Shown piece by piece: positions 19,995-28,687 of a DNA stretch of 64,000 nt. Position numbers and translations under genes: made by a program. The first letter of the stretch is position 1. The number at the start of each line of letters is the position of its first letter. The DNA is from Mxb001 sp046046455 (GTDB lineage: Bacteria > Actinomycetota > Actinomycetes > S36-B12). The DNA is taken from assembly GCA_046046455.1 (NCBI GenBank), contig JBJOJS010000066.1, positions 1-64,000 on the forward strand, written 5' to 3'. Below the pieces are notes generated by a model. It did no database searches. It was not told the origin of the DNA and was given only the letters and a program-made list of their open reading frames with translations.

Positions 19995-21169
19995 GCGGCA
20001 CCTCCGGCCAGTTGCGCGACGCGACGCGCAGCGTCATCCATGGTCTCCACCATCTCCACGAGCGGGTTGTTGAACTCGGTGAGGATCCGCCGCCCCTCGA
20101 CGGCGTTGTTGCCGTCGATACGGCACACGATGGGCTTGGTCACCGGCGTACCGCGCTCGGCGAGGGCGCCGACCGCCTGAACGATGCCGTTGGCCACGGC
20201 ATCGCAGGAGGTGATGCCACCGAAGACGTTGACGAAGACGGCCCGCACGTCAGGGTCGTTGAGGACGATGTCGAGGCCATTGGACATCACCTCCGCACTC
20301 GCGCCACCCCCGATGTCGAGGAAGTTGGCCGGACGTACGCCGCCGAACTCCTCACCCGCGTAGGCGACCACATCGAGCGTGCTCATGACGAGGCCGGCGC
20401 CGTTGCCGATGATCCCGACCTCGCCCTCGAGCTTGACGTAGTTGAGATCGAACTCCTTGGCCCGGAGCTCGATGGGGTCGGTGGCGTCCTTGTCGACCAG
20501 ATCGGCGTGCGAGGCATGGCGGTAGTTGGCGTTGTCATCGAGGGTGACCTTGCCGTCGAGCGCGAGGACTCGGCCGTCCGCCGAGAGCACGAGTGGATTG
20601 ACCTCGACGAGCGTCGCATCCTCCTGGACGAGGACCTGCCACAGACGAACGAGGACATCGATGACCTGGTCGCGAATGTGCGAGGGGAAGCCCGCCTGGT
20701 CGACGATGCGCGCGGCTACCGACTCGTCGACACCGTCGATGGCGTCGATGCGCACGAGTGCCAGAGCCTCGGGTCGAGTGGCGGCCACCTCCTCGATGTC
20801 GACTCCGCCCTCGACGCTGGCCATCGCGAGGAAGGCGCGGTTCGCTCGATCGAGGAGGAAGGAGACGTAGTACTCCTCGGCGATGTCGGTCGCCTCGGTG
20901 ACGAGCACACGGCGTACGACGTGCCCCTTGATGTCGAGTCCGAGGATGTCCTGGGCACGCGCCTGAGCTTCCTCGGGAGTCGCCGCGAGCTTGACGCCTC
21001 CTGCCTTGCCTCGGCCCCCGGTCTTGACCTGTGCTTTGACGACGACGGCAGACCCGATCTTGCGCGCGGCCTCATGAGCGGCATCGGGGGTGGCGCACAC
21101 CTCACCGGCGGTGACCGGGACTCCATGCGAGTCGAAGAGGTGCTTGGCCTGGTACTCGTAAAGGTCCAC
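19991..21169 (-). CDS. sucC: Succinyl-CoA synthetase beta subunit
   Basis: ATP-grasp nucleotide-binding subunit (392 aa). It starts MDLYEYQAKHLFDSHGVPV, has VVKAQVKTGGRGKAGGVKLA for nucleotide binding, and ends with the CoA-ligase domain (NVFGGITSCDAVANGIV). GTG start with a clear SD (GGAGGG, 4 nt). It lies 50 nt downstream of the small mutase-subunit gene. Confidence 0.97.
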   Translation of the reverse strand: MDLYEYQAKHLFDSHGVPVTAGEVCATPDAAHEAARKIGSAVVVKAQVKTGGRGKAGGVKLAATPEEAQARAQDILGLDIKGHVVRRVLVTEATDIAEEYYVSFLLDRANRAFLAMASVEGGVDIEEVAATRPEALALVRIDAIDGVDESVAARIVDQAGFPSHIRDQVIDVLVRLWQVLVQEDATLVEVNPLVLSADGRVLALDGKVTLDDNANYRHASHADLVDKDATDPIELRAKEFDLNYVKLEGEVGIIGNGAGLVMSTLDVVAYAGEEFGGVRPANFLDIGGGASAEVMSNGLDIVLNDPDVRAVFVNVFGGITSCDAVANGIVQAVGALAERGTPVTKPIVCRIDGNNAVEGRRILTEFNNPLVEMVETMDDAARRVAQLAGGAA

Positions 21170-21219
21170 GGTTCCCTCCGGCTTCGCCCTGCCGGGCTAC
21201 GACGCGGTGAGCCTACTGA

Positions 21220-21618
21220 TCAGGCACCGTGGTCGGGCACGTGGGCACCGACCCACTCCACGATCGTGGGCAGGGGTGTGCCCGGCCCGAAGACCTCGGT
21301 GACACCCAGGGCTTTGAGGCCCGGGATGTCGGCCTCGGGGATGATCCCGCCGCCGAAGACCAGGATGTCGTCGGCCTGACGCGCACGAAGCTCCTGCATG
21401 AGCTCCTCGAAGAGCACCTGGTGCGCTCCCGAGAGCACGGAGATGCCGATGGCATCCGCGTCCTCCTGGACCGCAGCCTCGGCAATCTGTGCGGGGGTCT
21501 GGTGCAGGCCGGTGTAGACCACCTCGAAGCCAGCATCGCGCAGGGCACGTGCCACCACCTTGGCCCCGCGGTCGTGACCATCGAGTCCGGGCTTGGCGAC
21601 GATGATCCTCGCCGGCAT
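21220..21618 (-). CDS. mcmA2: B12-binding small subunit of methylmalonyl-CoA mutase
   Basis: A 132-aa stand-alone cobalamin-binding domain: D13-x-H15-x-x-G18 (LDGHDRG, lower axial His), S60-V-L62, and the GG loop in LVFGGGIIPEADI. This is the complement missing from the 524-aa mutase at 553-2127. Residues upstream in the open frame lack similarity; the ATG at 21618 has GGGAGG 4 nt upstream. In Streptomyces the isobutyryl-CoA mutase small subunit lies near sucCD, so partner identity is inferred from the large subunit's substrate residues. Confidence 0.88.
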   Translation of the reverse strand: MPARIIVAKPGLDGHDRGAKVVARALRDAGFEVVYTGLHQTPAQIAEAAVQEDADAIGISVLSGAHQVLFEELMQELRARQADDILVFGGGIIPEADIPGLKALGVTEVFGPGTPLPTIVEWVGAHVPDHGA

Positions 21619-21735
21619 GGCACCTCCCAGGACACCGTGGTCGCACCGAGCGAAGGGGCTCAGCGCCGGGGACACGATACCGGGGTGTCCCGGACGACTC
21701 GGAGCGTCGTCAAGACACCGCGGGAGAGCGCGGAC

Positions 21736-21741
21736 TAGCGT
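21736..21741 (+). promoter_or_regulatory. Leaderless-type -10 box of the lipase-like gene
   Basis: TAGCGT, six bases (CATCGG), then GTG at 21748. No SD. Confidence 0.65.
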
Positions 21742-21747
21742 CATCGG

Positions 21748-22593
21748 GTGCCTCGAATCGCCCTCCCCGCGGTACCCCTCCCCACTTGGGGTTCCGGGAC
21801 GGCGCGCACGCTGCTGTCGGCATCCACCGCACGGGGAGTCGCCGTCGAGGCGGCCTGGATCACCGCGCACCTCGCGATGTATCCGCTGGGAGTGGTCGAG
21901 GAGCAGCTCCGACTGCAGCAGGAGCGCCACTCCCTGGAGGACCTGCCCCCCGCCCAGCGTGGATTGCTCGTCGGAGATGTGGAGGCCGCGGGCACGCCGA
22001 TCGTCCTCGTGCACGGTTTCTTCGACAACCGATCGATCTTCACCCTGCTACGCCGTGGACTCCACCGTCGCGGCTTTGGCTCGACGTACGCCCTCAACTA
22101 CTCCGCCCTGAGCGAGGACATCCGGGCCGTGGCGGCACGACTCGGTGCGCTCATCGACCAGGTGTGCGAGGAGACCGGTCATGAGCGCGTCCATGTGATC
22201 GGGCACTCGCTCGGCGGACTCATCGGCCGCTACCTGGTGCAGCGTCTGGGCGGGGACCGGCGAGTGCACACCCTGGTGACCCTGGGCAGCCCGCATGGAG
22301 GCACGCTGCCCGCGCACGTCGTACCTCTCGAGATCGCGCGCCAGATGCGGATCGGCGGCGACCTCATCGCCGAGCTCGCCGAGCCCGCACCCGGCTGCCG
22401 CACGCGCTTCCTCGCCTTCTGGTCCGACATCGACCAGCTCGTCATCCCTCGTTCCCATGCCCGCGTCGAGCACCCTGACCTGCGGGCGCGCAATGTCCTC
22501 GCGCACGGAGTGGGTCACCTGTCCCTTCCGGTTGACGGTCGCGTGATTCGCGAGATCGCCACCACCCTGGCCCTCCTCGATGAGGGCCCCTGA
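21748..22593 (+). CDS. Alpha/beta hydrolase, lipase-like
   Basis: A 281-aa hydrolase with an oxyanion-hole block IVLVHGFFDNRS, a nucleophile elbow GHSLGGLIGRY, and late Asp (FWSDIDQLV) and His (GVGHLSLP) that fit a catalytic triad. It resembles class 2 lipases/esterases. No cleavable signal peptide is evident; a hydrophobic stretch near 33-47 could associate with the membrane. The substrate is unknown. It is divergent from the small mutase-subunit gene. Confidence 0.78.
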   Translation: MPRIALPAVPLPTWGSGTARTLLSASTARGVAVEAAWITAHLAMYPLGVVEEQLRLQQERHSLEDLPPAQRGLLVGDVEAAGTPIVLVHGFFDNRSIFTLLRRGLHRRGFGSTYALNYSALSEDIRAVAARLGALIDQVCEETGHERVHVIGHSLGGLIGRYLVQRLGGDRRVHTLVTLGSPHGGTLPAHVVPLEIARQMRIGGDLIAELAEPAPGCRTRFLAFWSDIDQLVIPRSHARVEHPDLRARNVLAHGVGHLSLPVDGRVIREIATTLALLDEGP

Positions 22594-22605
22594 ACAGCGG
22601 CATGA

Positions 22606-22621
22606 TGTGACACACGTCACA
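22606..22621. promoter_or_regulatory. Perfect CRP/GlxR-type operator
   Basis: TGTGACACACGTCACA matches TGTGAN6TCACA in all ten defined bases. It is centred about 80 bp upstream of the M23 peptidase start and is followed directly by further TCACA half-sites. GlxR/CRP sites of this form regulate wall-remodelling genes in mycobacteria and corynebacteria. Confidence 0.7.
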
Positions 22622-22627
22622 TCACAT

Positions 22628-22654
22628 GTCACACCAGTCACATCAGTCACAGTG
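22628..22654 (+). repeat. Three 9-bp tandem repeats carrying GTCACA half-sites
   Basis: GTCACACCA, GTCACATCA and GTCACAGTG occur head to tail. With the palindrome upstream this makes five TCACA words in 35 bp. Confidence 0.75.
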
Positions 22655-22681
22655 GGGTGGTGCCTGGACCCGTCGGGCTGG

Positions 22682-22687
22682 TAGACC
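22682..22687 (+). promoter_or_regulatory. Leaderless-type -10 box of the M23 peptidase gene
   Basis: TAGACC, six bases (GCTCCC), then ATG at 22694. The last base of the box deviates from TANNNT. No SD. Confidence 0.5.
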
Positions 22688-22693
22688 GCTCCC

Positions 22694-23449
22694 ATGCGCC
22701 GTCTCGTCGCGCCGCTCCTCGTCGCGGCAGCCCTCGTGGTCGCACAGGGAGCGATCGTGCTGGCCGCCGGAGCGCCCTCCCTCGCGGACTCCCGACCGAG
22801 TGGCCCCGTCGCCGGTGCCGGTGGTGCGGGTCGCGCACTGGGCTCGGGATCCAGCGTCGACCTCGAGACCGCAGACCGACTCGACGGGTCGGCGGGCATC
22901 GCCCATCTCGCATCCGTCACGGCGGCGCGCACGCTGACAGCCCGCGCCCAGTCGGAGGCGACTCCCGAGTCCTCTCAGCGCAAGGCAGAGCGCGAAGGCC
23001 CGGCGTACAGCTACCCCGTCACGTGGGGCACTCCCATCAGCGGCGAATTCGGTGACGTCAGCCCCTCGTGGCCCCGCGGTCACGCCGGACTCGACTTCAA
23101 CGGCGAGACCGGTGACCCGGTGTACGCCGCCACGGACGGTCGTGTGGAGTACGCCGAGTTCAACTACGGCGGCTACGGCAACCTCGTGATGATCATGCGC
23201 GCCGATGGCACCCAGACCCGCTACGCCCATCTCGACAAGATCAAGGTCCGCAAGGGCGAACGCGTCAACGCCGGAGATCTCATTGGCCTGATGGGCAACA
23301 CGGGAAACTCGTCGGGATCGCACCTGCACTTCGAGGTGCGCGTCGGCGATGCCCTCACACCGACCAATCCCGCGGGCCTGTGGACCGGTTCGCGGCCCGG
23401 GGTCCCGTCGAAGCCACCCGCCTGGGCCTGCCGCAACTTCGGCTGCTGA
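22694..23449 (+). CDS. Secreted M23 metallopeptidase (LytM/lysostaphin-like)
   Basis: A 251-aa peptidoglycan endopeptidase. A signal peptide or anchor covers about 1-26, then a low-complexity linker to about 105, then the M23 domain with zinc ligands His130 and Asp134 (GHAGLDFNG), His179 (YAHLDKI) and His210/212 (SHLHFEV). Two late Cys (CRNFGC) could form a disulfide. It sits tail to tail with pcrA, as in mycobacteria. Upstream lie a perfect CRP-like operator and half-site repeats. Confidence 0.92.
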   Translation: MRRLVAPLLVAAALVVAQGAIVLAAGAPSLADSRPSGPVAGAGGAGRALGSGSSVDLETADRLDGSAGIAHLASVTAARTLTARAQSEATPESSQRKAEREGPAYSYPVTWGTPISGEFGDVSPSWPRGHAGLDFNGETGDPVYAATDGRVEYAEFNYGGYGNLVMIMRADGTQTRYAHLDKIKVRKGERVNAGDLIGLMGNTGNSSGSHLHFEVRVGDALTPTNPAGLWTGSRPGVPSKPPAWACRNFGC

Positions 23450-23456
23450 CCGGCGA

Positions 23457-25667
23457 CTACATCTTGTCGACAGGCGCGTAGCGCAAGAGCAGCCGCTTCG
23501 TGCCCACGGCTCCGAAGTCGATGGTCGCCTCCGCCTTATCGCCGACACCCGACGTGCCGGTCACCGTGCCCATGCCGAAGGTCTTGTGCAGCACTCGGTC
23601 ACCCACCGCCAGCGCGACGACGGGCCGCGTGCCCGCGGTGGGCTGCGGACGCGTGAGCGAGGCGGCACTGGCCATGGGGCGTGGTGCCGGCGCCGACTGG
23701 GCACCGGACCACGTGAGCACTGGCTCCTCACGCCGGCTCTCGACAAGCTCCGGGGGGATCTCGTCGAGGAATCGCGATGCGGGGTTGTGCATCGGCGAAC
23801 CCCATGCTGAGCGCGACAGCGCCCGACTGAGGTAGAGCCGCTCGCGCGCTCGCGTGATGCCGACATAGGCGAGTCGACGTTCCTCCTCGAGCTCGGATTC
23901 CGAACCCAGGGATCGGACGTGCGGGAAGATGCCGTCCTCCATGCCGGTGAGGAAGACCACCGGGAATTCCAGGCCCTTCGCGGTGTGAAGTGTCATGAGC
24001 GTGACGACTCCTTCGTCGTCATCGGGGATCTCGTCAGCGTCGGCCACCAGCGAGACACGCTCGAGGAAACCCGCCAGAGTCGGATCCTCGGTATCGCGCT
24101 CGTACTCTGCCGCCACCGACTCGAGCTCAGCGAGGTTCTCCAGTCGGGTTTCGTCCTGGGGATCGTGGGATGCCTGAAGCTCCGCGATGTAGCCGGTCTG
24201 CTCGAGGATCGCCTGGAGCACGGTGGCCGGTCCGGCACCGGACTCCACGAGCGTGCGCAGATCCGACAGCAACTGGGCAAAGGCCACCACCTGCGTCTGC
24301 GAGCGTGTGGCGAGGCCTGGGATCTCGGCGGCCCGATCGAGCGCGGCACCGAAGGAGATGCGCTCACGCTGGGCGAAGGACTCGATCGTCTCCTCCGCCC
24401 GATCGCCGATCCCCCGCTTGGGCACATTGAGGATCCGTCGCACAGAGACGTCGTCATCGGGGTTGGCGACGGCGCGGAGATAGGCAATTGCATCGCGGAT
24501 CTCGCGACGCTCGTAGAAGCGGACACTGCCGACGACGGTGTAGGGAAGGCCCACCCTGACGAAGATCTCCTCCAGCGACCGGGACTGGGCGTTGGTCCGG
24601 TAGAAGACGGCCACGTCCGCGGGCCGCACTCCGGCTTCGTCGACAAGCGCATCGATCTCGTCCGCGACGAAACGCGCCTCGTCATGCTCGTCGTCCGCAA
24701 CGTAGGTGACGATGGGAGAACCGGCGCCGGCGTCCGTCCAGAGCCGCTTGGGGCGGCGCCCGCCGTTGCGTGCGATCACTCGATTGGCCGCATCCAGGAT
24801 CGTCTGCGTCGACCGGTAGTTCTGCTCGAGGAGGACGGTCCTGGCATCGGGATAATCGCGCTCGAACTCCTCGATGTTGCGAATCGTCGCTCCGCGGAAG
24901 GCGTAGATCGACTGGTCGGCGTCGCCAACGACGCACAGCTCAGCAGGGGGGACACCGTCGCGACCGTCACCCACGAGCTCACGGACGAGCACGTACTGCG
25001 CGTGGTTGGTGTCCTGGTACTCATCGACGAGGATGTGCCGGAATCGGCGGCGGTAGTGCTCCGCCACATCGGGATAGAGCTGCAGCAGAGCGACCGTCGA
25101 CCCGATGAGGTCATCGAAATCGAAGGCATTGGCCCGGCGCAGTCGACGCTGGTACTCCGCGTAGGCCTCGGCGAGAACCCGATCCTGAGGCGTCTCAGCC
25201 CGACGGGCGAAGGCCTCCTCGTCGACGAGTTCGTTCTTCAGGTGGGAGACCCGCGACGACAGACCCCGCGGGGGGTGACGCTTGGGATCGAGATCGAGGT
25301 CCTTGACCACCATCGACATGAGTCGCTGCGCATCGGCCGCGTCGTAGATCGAGAAGTTGGTCGAGATGCCGAGGCGCCCGGCTTCCCGGCGCAGGATCCG
25401 CACGCAGGCGGAGTGGAAGGTCATGACCCACATGGCGCGCGACGCGGGGCCGACGAGGGCCGCGACCCGCTCCTGCATCTCGCGGGCCGCCTTGTTGGTG
25501 AACGTAATGGCGAGGATCTCCGAGGGACGCACACCCTGCTGCTGGATCAGGTGGGCAATGCGTTGAGTGAGCACGCGTGTCTTGCCGGAACCCGCGCCCG
25601 CGACGATGAGCAGGGGGCTGCCCCGATGGGTCACGGCTTCCTGCTGCGCGGGATTGAGATCGGGCAC
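23457..25667 (-). CDS. pcrA: ATP-dependent DNA helicase PcrA/UvrD (UvrD1-like)
   Basis: SF1A helicase for repair and replication-fork clearance (736 aa). Motifs in order: Q-motif LNPAQQEAV, Walker A AGAGSGKTRVLTQRI, TFTNKAAREM, DEYQDTNHAQY (Walker B), GDADQSIYAFRGA, EQNYRS and the late VTLMTLHTAKGLEFPVVFL. The C-terminal GDRVLHKTFGMGTV is the PcrA Tudor-like domain. The frame extends 25 codons further, but GTG 25667 has TACGAT exactly 6 nt upstream and gives the usual N-terminus. Confidence 0.94.
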   Translation of the reverse strand: MPDLNPAQQEAVTHRGSPLLIVAGAGSGKTRVLTQRIAHLIQQQGVRPSEILAITFTNKAAREMQERVAALVGPASRAMWVMTFHSACVRILRREAGRLGISTNFSIYDAADAQRLMSMVVKDLDLDPKRHPPRGLSSRVSHLKNELVDEEAFARRAETPQDRVLAEAYAEYQRRLRRANAFDFDDLIGSTVALLQLYPDVAEHYRRRFRHILVDEYQDTNHAQYVLVRELVGDGRDGVPPAELCVVGDADQSIYAFRGATIRNIEEFERDYPDARTVLLEQNYRSTQTILDAANRVIARNGGRRPKRLWTDAGAGSPIVTYVADDEHDEARFVADEIDALVDEAGVRPADVAVFYRTNAQSRSLEEIFVRVGLPYTVVGSVRFYERREIRDAIAYLRAVANPDDDVSVRRILNVPKRGIGDRAEETIESFAQRERISFGAALDRAAEIPGLATRSQTQVVAFAQLLSDLRTLVESGAGPATVLQAILEQTGYIAELQASHDPQDETRLENLAELESVAAEYERDTEDPTLAGFLERVSLVADADEIPDDDEGVVTLMTLHTAKGLEFPVVFLTGMEDGIFPHVRSLGSESELEEERRLAYVGITRARERLYLSRALSRSAWGSPMHNPASRFLDEIPPELVESRREEPVLTWSGAQSAPAPRPMASAASLTRPQPTAGTRPVVALAVGDRVLHKTFGMGTVTGTSGVGDKAEATIDFGAVGTKRLLLRYAPVDKM

Positions 25668-25673
25668 CCGCAG

Positions 25674-25679
25674 ATCGTA
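25674..25679 (-). promoter_or_regulatory. Leaderless-type -10 box of pcrA
   Basis: Minus-strand TACGAT, six bases, then GTG at 25667. It lies in the gap after the upstream gene stops at 25705. Confidence 0.6.
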
Positions 25680-25704
25680 CGTCGGTGCTGCGACAGCGCC
25701 CCGC

Positions 25705-27645
25705 CTAGCGCAAGTAGGCCACCACGTGCGCGGTGACGTCAACGCCGCCGACTACGTCGCGTCGCAGGGTCCCCGCGCTGTCGAGCGGAACGACGATGAG
25801 GCCCGTGACCTTGGTGTGCCGCGGGACGACGAGCGAGGGCACGTCGGGCCGATCGAGCGAGTAGAAGGTCACCTCGCCCCCCTTGGTCCCCGACGCGGAG
25901 ACGCGCAGCACGGCTGCTGTGGCACCCGAGGCGCTGACTGCGGCGCGCGCCTCGAGGGTGTCAGCGGTCACTCCTGCCGCGTTCTCGGCCCGGGGCGCGG
26001 GCAGGAGTCGGGTGAGGACCGCGCGAGCGCGGCGTACCTCAACCGGCTGCACCGGGACGAGGAGGGCTCCGAGCTCGGGGGTGCGGACGGCGGATGCCTG
26101 CACCGCGATGGTGATGTCTACCTTGCCCCCACCGGTGTTGACGACCGTGATGCGTCCCTCGGGATCGAGGGCGGCGATCACCGGCACGGAGGCATTCGCG
26201 TTGCGCCGGTAGGCGATGGCGGGCTCGGCGGGCGAGAACTTGTCACCCGTGCGGCGTAGGAGCAGGCGCCCGCCCTTCTCGGCGCCGGAGACTCCCACGG
26301 TGAGCAGAGCACCCGCGGGCGGTCCGTCGGAGGTAGCGCCGACGGCGACGTCGACGATGCGTTTCTCCCCCGCCTGCAGGGGCTGGTTGAGCACCCGGGT
26401 GTCATAGACGACCTGGTTGGCATGCGCGAGGAGACGACCCTCCGTCGCGTCATCGCCCCCCGGCGTCACGAAGTAGCCGAGCAGGTCCACCGTCACGTGC
26501 GTGGCACCGGAGTCCGTGGTGAGCGCGATGGTCCCATCGGTCGCGACAGGCAGAATCGACACGAGTTCGCGCTTGCCGTTGACCACGATGCTCGACAACG
26601 CCCCGTTGGCTGCGGAGCGCAGGGTGGCTGGCGAGTTGGAGGCGAGAGTCGTCACGCGTACGGCGACCGCCTTCACGCGCGTCCCCGGGGAGTCCTTGCG
26701 TCCCGAGATGTCCAGGACAAGGGGGGAGCCCGCTCCTCCACTGGACCGGGCAGCCAGGCGGCACGGCTTCCCGCCGTTGCCCTGGCCACTGCGCGTGTCC
26801 AGGAGCCGGTGCGGAGCAACGGGCACGAAGTCGAGACCGTCGCCGGGGTCGGCGGCCGTGGTCGCGGGCGTGCGCGAGGCCGTGCAGAAGGGCGCGGGCG
26901 TGGGATCGCCGCCCCAGAAACTTGTCTGCCCGGCGGCACCGTCCCACGAGAACGAGATGTGGATGTGGTCGCGATGGCAGTAGGTGTCGTAGCTGCTCTG
27001 CGGAGTGCTGTAGCAACCCTTGAGCTCAGTCCAGCGCTGTGTGTAGGACTCCCAGATCTCGTCGCCCCAGCCGATGTACATCACGCCGAGGCGGCGGGCC
27101 ATGGCGAACTCGTTGCCGTTCTCATCGGTTGCCAGCAACCACTTCAGGAACGACTCGGCCTGAGCGTTCTGCTCGGGGATCTTGGAGTTGATCATCCAGT
27201 CGAGGGCGCGGCCCTCCTTGTGCTCGCTGCGACCACCCTGATTGCACTCGCGTGGCACCCAGATGCTGCGTGAGTCGGTGTACGTCGCACGGATGAGGTC
27301 GGCGACGCGCTGCGTGCCGGGCTTCGTGGCGGGATCGCAGATGTACTGCCCCTGATAGGTCGCAAGGGGATCGACCTCCGCCGGGAGGCCGGCAGGCACA
27401 GCGGGAGGCGGAGGCAGGGGCACGTCCTCCTGCTTCTTGGCGTCCTTCTTGTCCTGGGCCTTCTTCTGGGCCGCCTTGCCGGCGTCCCCTCGCACGGGAG
27501 CACCGGACGCGCTCTCCGACAACGAGGGGTCGGGCGCATGATCGGCCTCGCCGATCGGCGACGAAGCCGCCGGCTGGGCGATGAGGAGGAAGCCTGCGAC
27601 GAGGGCTACGCAGGCACCGAGGACCGTCGCCCGCACCCGGGTCAC
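25705..27645 (-). CDS. Secreted peptidoglycan-hydrolase-like protein with C-terminal 'RLLDTR' region
   Basis: A 646-aa exported protein. Signal peptide (1 to about 31, ending QPAASS), a Lys/Asp-rich linker (KKAQDKKDAKKQ) and a Pro run precede a domain like the ARB_07466 C-terminal domain (about 110-260). Metal-like motifs SEHKEGRALDW and CHRDHIHIS recall M15-type D,D-peptidases. The remaining 380 residues are beta-rich, start with PHRLLDTRSGQG, and contain a weaker second copy near VVYDTR; such modules recur in actinobacterial surface proteins. The start is a GTG and the SD is poor. Confidence 0.72.
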   Translation of the reverse strand: MTRVRATVLGACVALVAGFLLIAQPAASSPIGEADHAPDPSLSESASGAPVRGDAGKAAQKKAQDKKDAKKQEDVPLPPPPAVPAGLPAEVDPLATYQGQYICDPATKPGTQRVADLIRATYTDSRSIWVPRECNQGGRSEHKEGRALDWMINSKIPEQNAQAESFLKWLLATDENGNEFAMARRLGVMYIGWGDEIWESYTQRWTELKGCYSTPQSSYDTYCHRDHIHISFSWDGAAGQTSFWGGDPTPAPFCTASRTPATTAADPGDGLDFVPVAPHRLLDTRSGQGNGGKPCRLAARSSGGAGSPLVLDISGRKDSPGTRVKAVAVRVTTLASNSPATLRSAANGALSSIVVNGKRELVSILPVATDGTIALTTDSGATHVTVDLLGYFVTPGGDDATEGRLLAHANQVVYDTRVLNQPLQAGEKRIVDVAVGATSDGPPAGALLTVGVSGAEKGGRLLLRRTGDKFSPAEPAIAYRRNANASVPVIAALDPEGRITVVNTGGGKVDITIAVQASAVRTPELGALLVPVQPVEVRRARAVLTRLLPAPRAENAAGVTADTLEARAAVSASGATAAVLRVSASGTKGGEVTFYSLDRPDVPSLVVPRHTKVTGLIVVPLDSAGTLRRDVVGGVDVTAHVVAYLR

Positions 27646-27846
27646 CGGCCCCCTAGGATCAGGCCCGGAAGGGCCGCCACGGGCGAGCACGCCGTCCAAG
27701 GTAGCCCCTCCGAGCCCGGGAGCCCCGTTCGTCACGGGTGTTTCCCCGGAAAGTCCCCAGATCGTCACCTTGTGGACCCACAGGGTCCGTCGAGGCGCGT
27801 CGCGGACGTTTGCCCACGTCAGCCGCCTCATCGAGTCGAGGAGCCC

Positions 27847-28575
27847 ATGAACGCCGCCCCTAGCGACGAGGTCCCCGCCCGGGCCCTCGTGGTCACCGCC
27901 CACCCCGACGACGTCGACTTCGGGGCCGCCGGCACCGTGGCCTCCTGGGTCGCCCAGGGGACCCGGGTGACGTACTGCATCGTCACCGACGGGGACGCCG
28001 GCGGCTTCGACCCGGCCGTCCCTCGGTCGGAGATCCCGCGCATCCGCCGCGCCGAGCAGGTGGCCGCGGCCCGGATCCTCGGCGTCGAGGACGTGCGGTT
28101 CCTGGGCTACCGGGACGGTGAGCTGGAGGTCACCCAGGGGCTGCGCCGGGACATCAGCCGGGTCATCCGAGAGGTGCGACCCGAGCGCATGCTCATCCAG
28201 TCCCCCGAGCGCAATTGGGCCCGCATCCCCGCGTCGCACCCCGACCATATGGCGGCCGGAGAGGCGGCGATCTTCGCGATCTACCCCGATGCCCGCAATC
28301 CCTTCGCGCACCCCGTGCTGCTCAAGGACGAGGGTCTCGACGCCTGGACGGTGCACGACGTGTGGGTCATGGGCTCACCCGACCCCGACCACATCGTCGA
28401 CGTGACAGACCACGTCGACCGGAAGCTCTCTGCGCTGCGCGCGCACGAGAGCCAGACATCGCACATGGATGACCTCGAGGAGCGCATTCGCGGGTGGATG
28501 ACGATGGCGGCCGAGCGCGGAGGCCTCCCCGAGGGCCGCCTCGCCGAGGCGTTCCTGCGCACGACGATCCCCTAG
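27847..28575 (+). CDS. PIG-L/LmbE-family N-acetylglucosaminyl deacetylase-like protein
   Basis: A 242-aa zinc hydrolase: zinc motif AHPDDVDFG near residue 18, YCIVTDGDAGGFD, and HPDH near 135 for the third ligand. The family includes MshB and Mca of mycothiol metabolism and other amide hydrolases; which applies cannot be told. The ATG at 27847 has GAGGAG about 4-5 nt upstream and is preferred over the long open frame before it, which is the antisense of the neighbour. Confidence 0.85.
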   Translation: MNAAPSDEVPARALVVTAHPDDVDFGAAGTVASWVAQGTRVTYCIVTDGDAGGFDPAVPRSEIPRIRRAEQVAAARILGVEDVRFLGYRDGELEVTQGLRRDISRVIREVRPERMLIQSPERNWARIPASHPDHMAAGEAAIFAIYPDARNPFAHPVLLKDEGLDAWTVHDVWVMGSPDPDHIVDVTDHVDRKLSALRAHESQTSHMDDLEERIRGWMTMAAERGGLPEGRLAEAFLRTTIP

Positions 28576-28622
28576 GTCACGCGCGCGGGGGATGACCGCC
28601 TGCCAGCGCAGCATCCTTCTCG

Positions 28623-28669
28623 AACTTCGGGCGAACGAGTGAGTCCACCTCGCACAACGGCCCGAAGTT
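28623..28669. repeat. Intergenic 10-bp perfect inverted repeat between convergent genes
   Basis: AACTTCGGGC (28623-28632) pairs with GCCCGAAGTT (28660-28669) across a 27-nt loop. There is no T-tract, so it is not a textbook terminator, although it sits between two converging genes. Confidence 0.6.
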
Positions 28670-28687
28670 AACCCGGACGCGTGATGA

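Noticed and set aside
22628..22654. Short tandem repeats considered as a CRISPR remnant
   Set aside because: 9-bp units with no spacers; they match half-sites of the adjacent CRP-like palindrome.
23919..25736. 605-aa plus-strand open frame opposite pcrA
   Set aside because: Shadow of the helicase gene.
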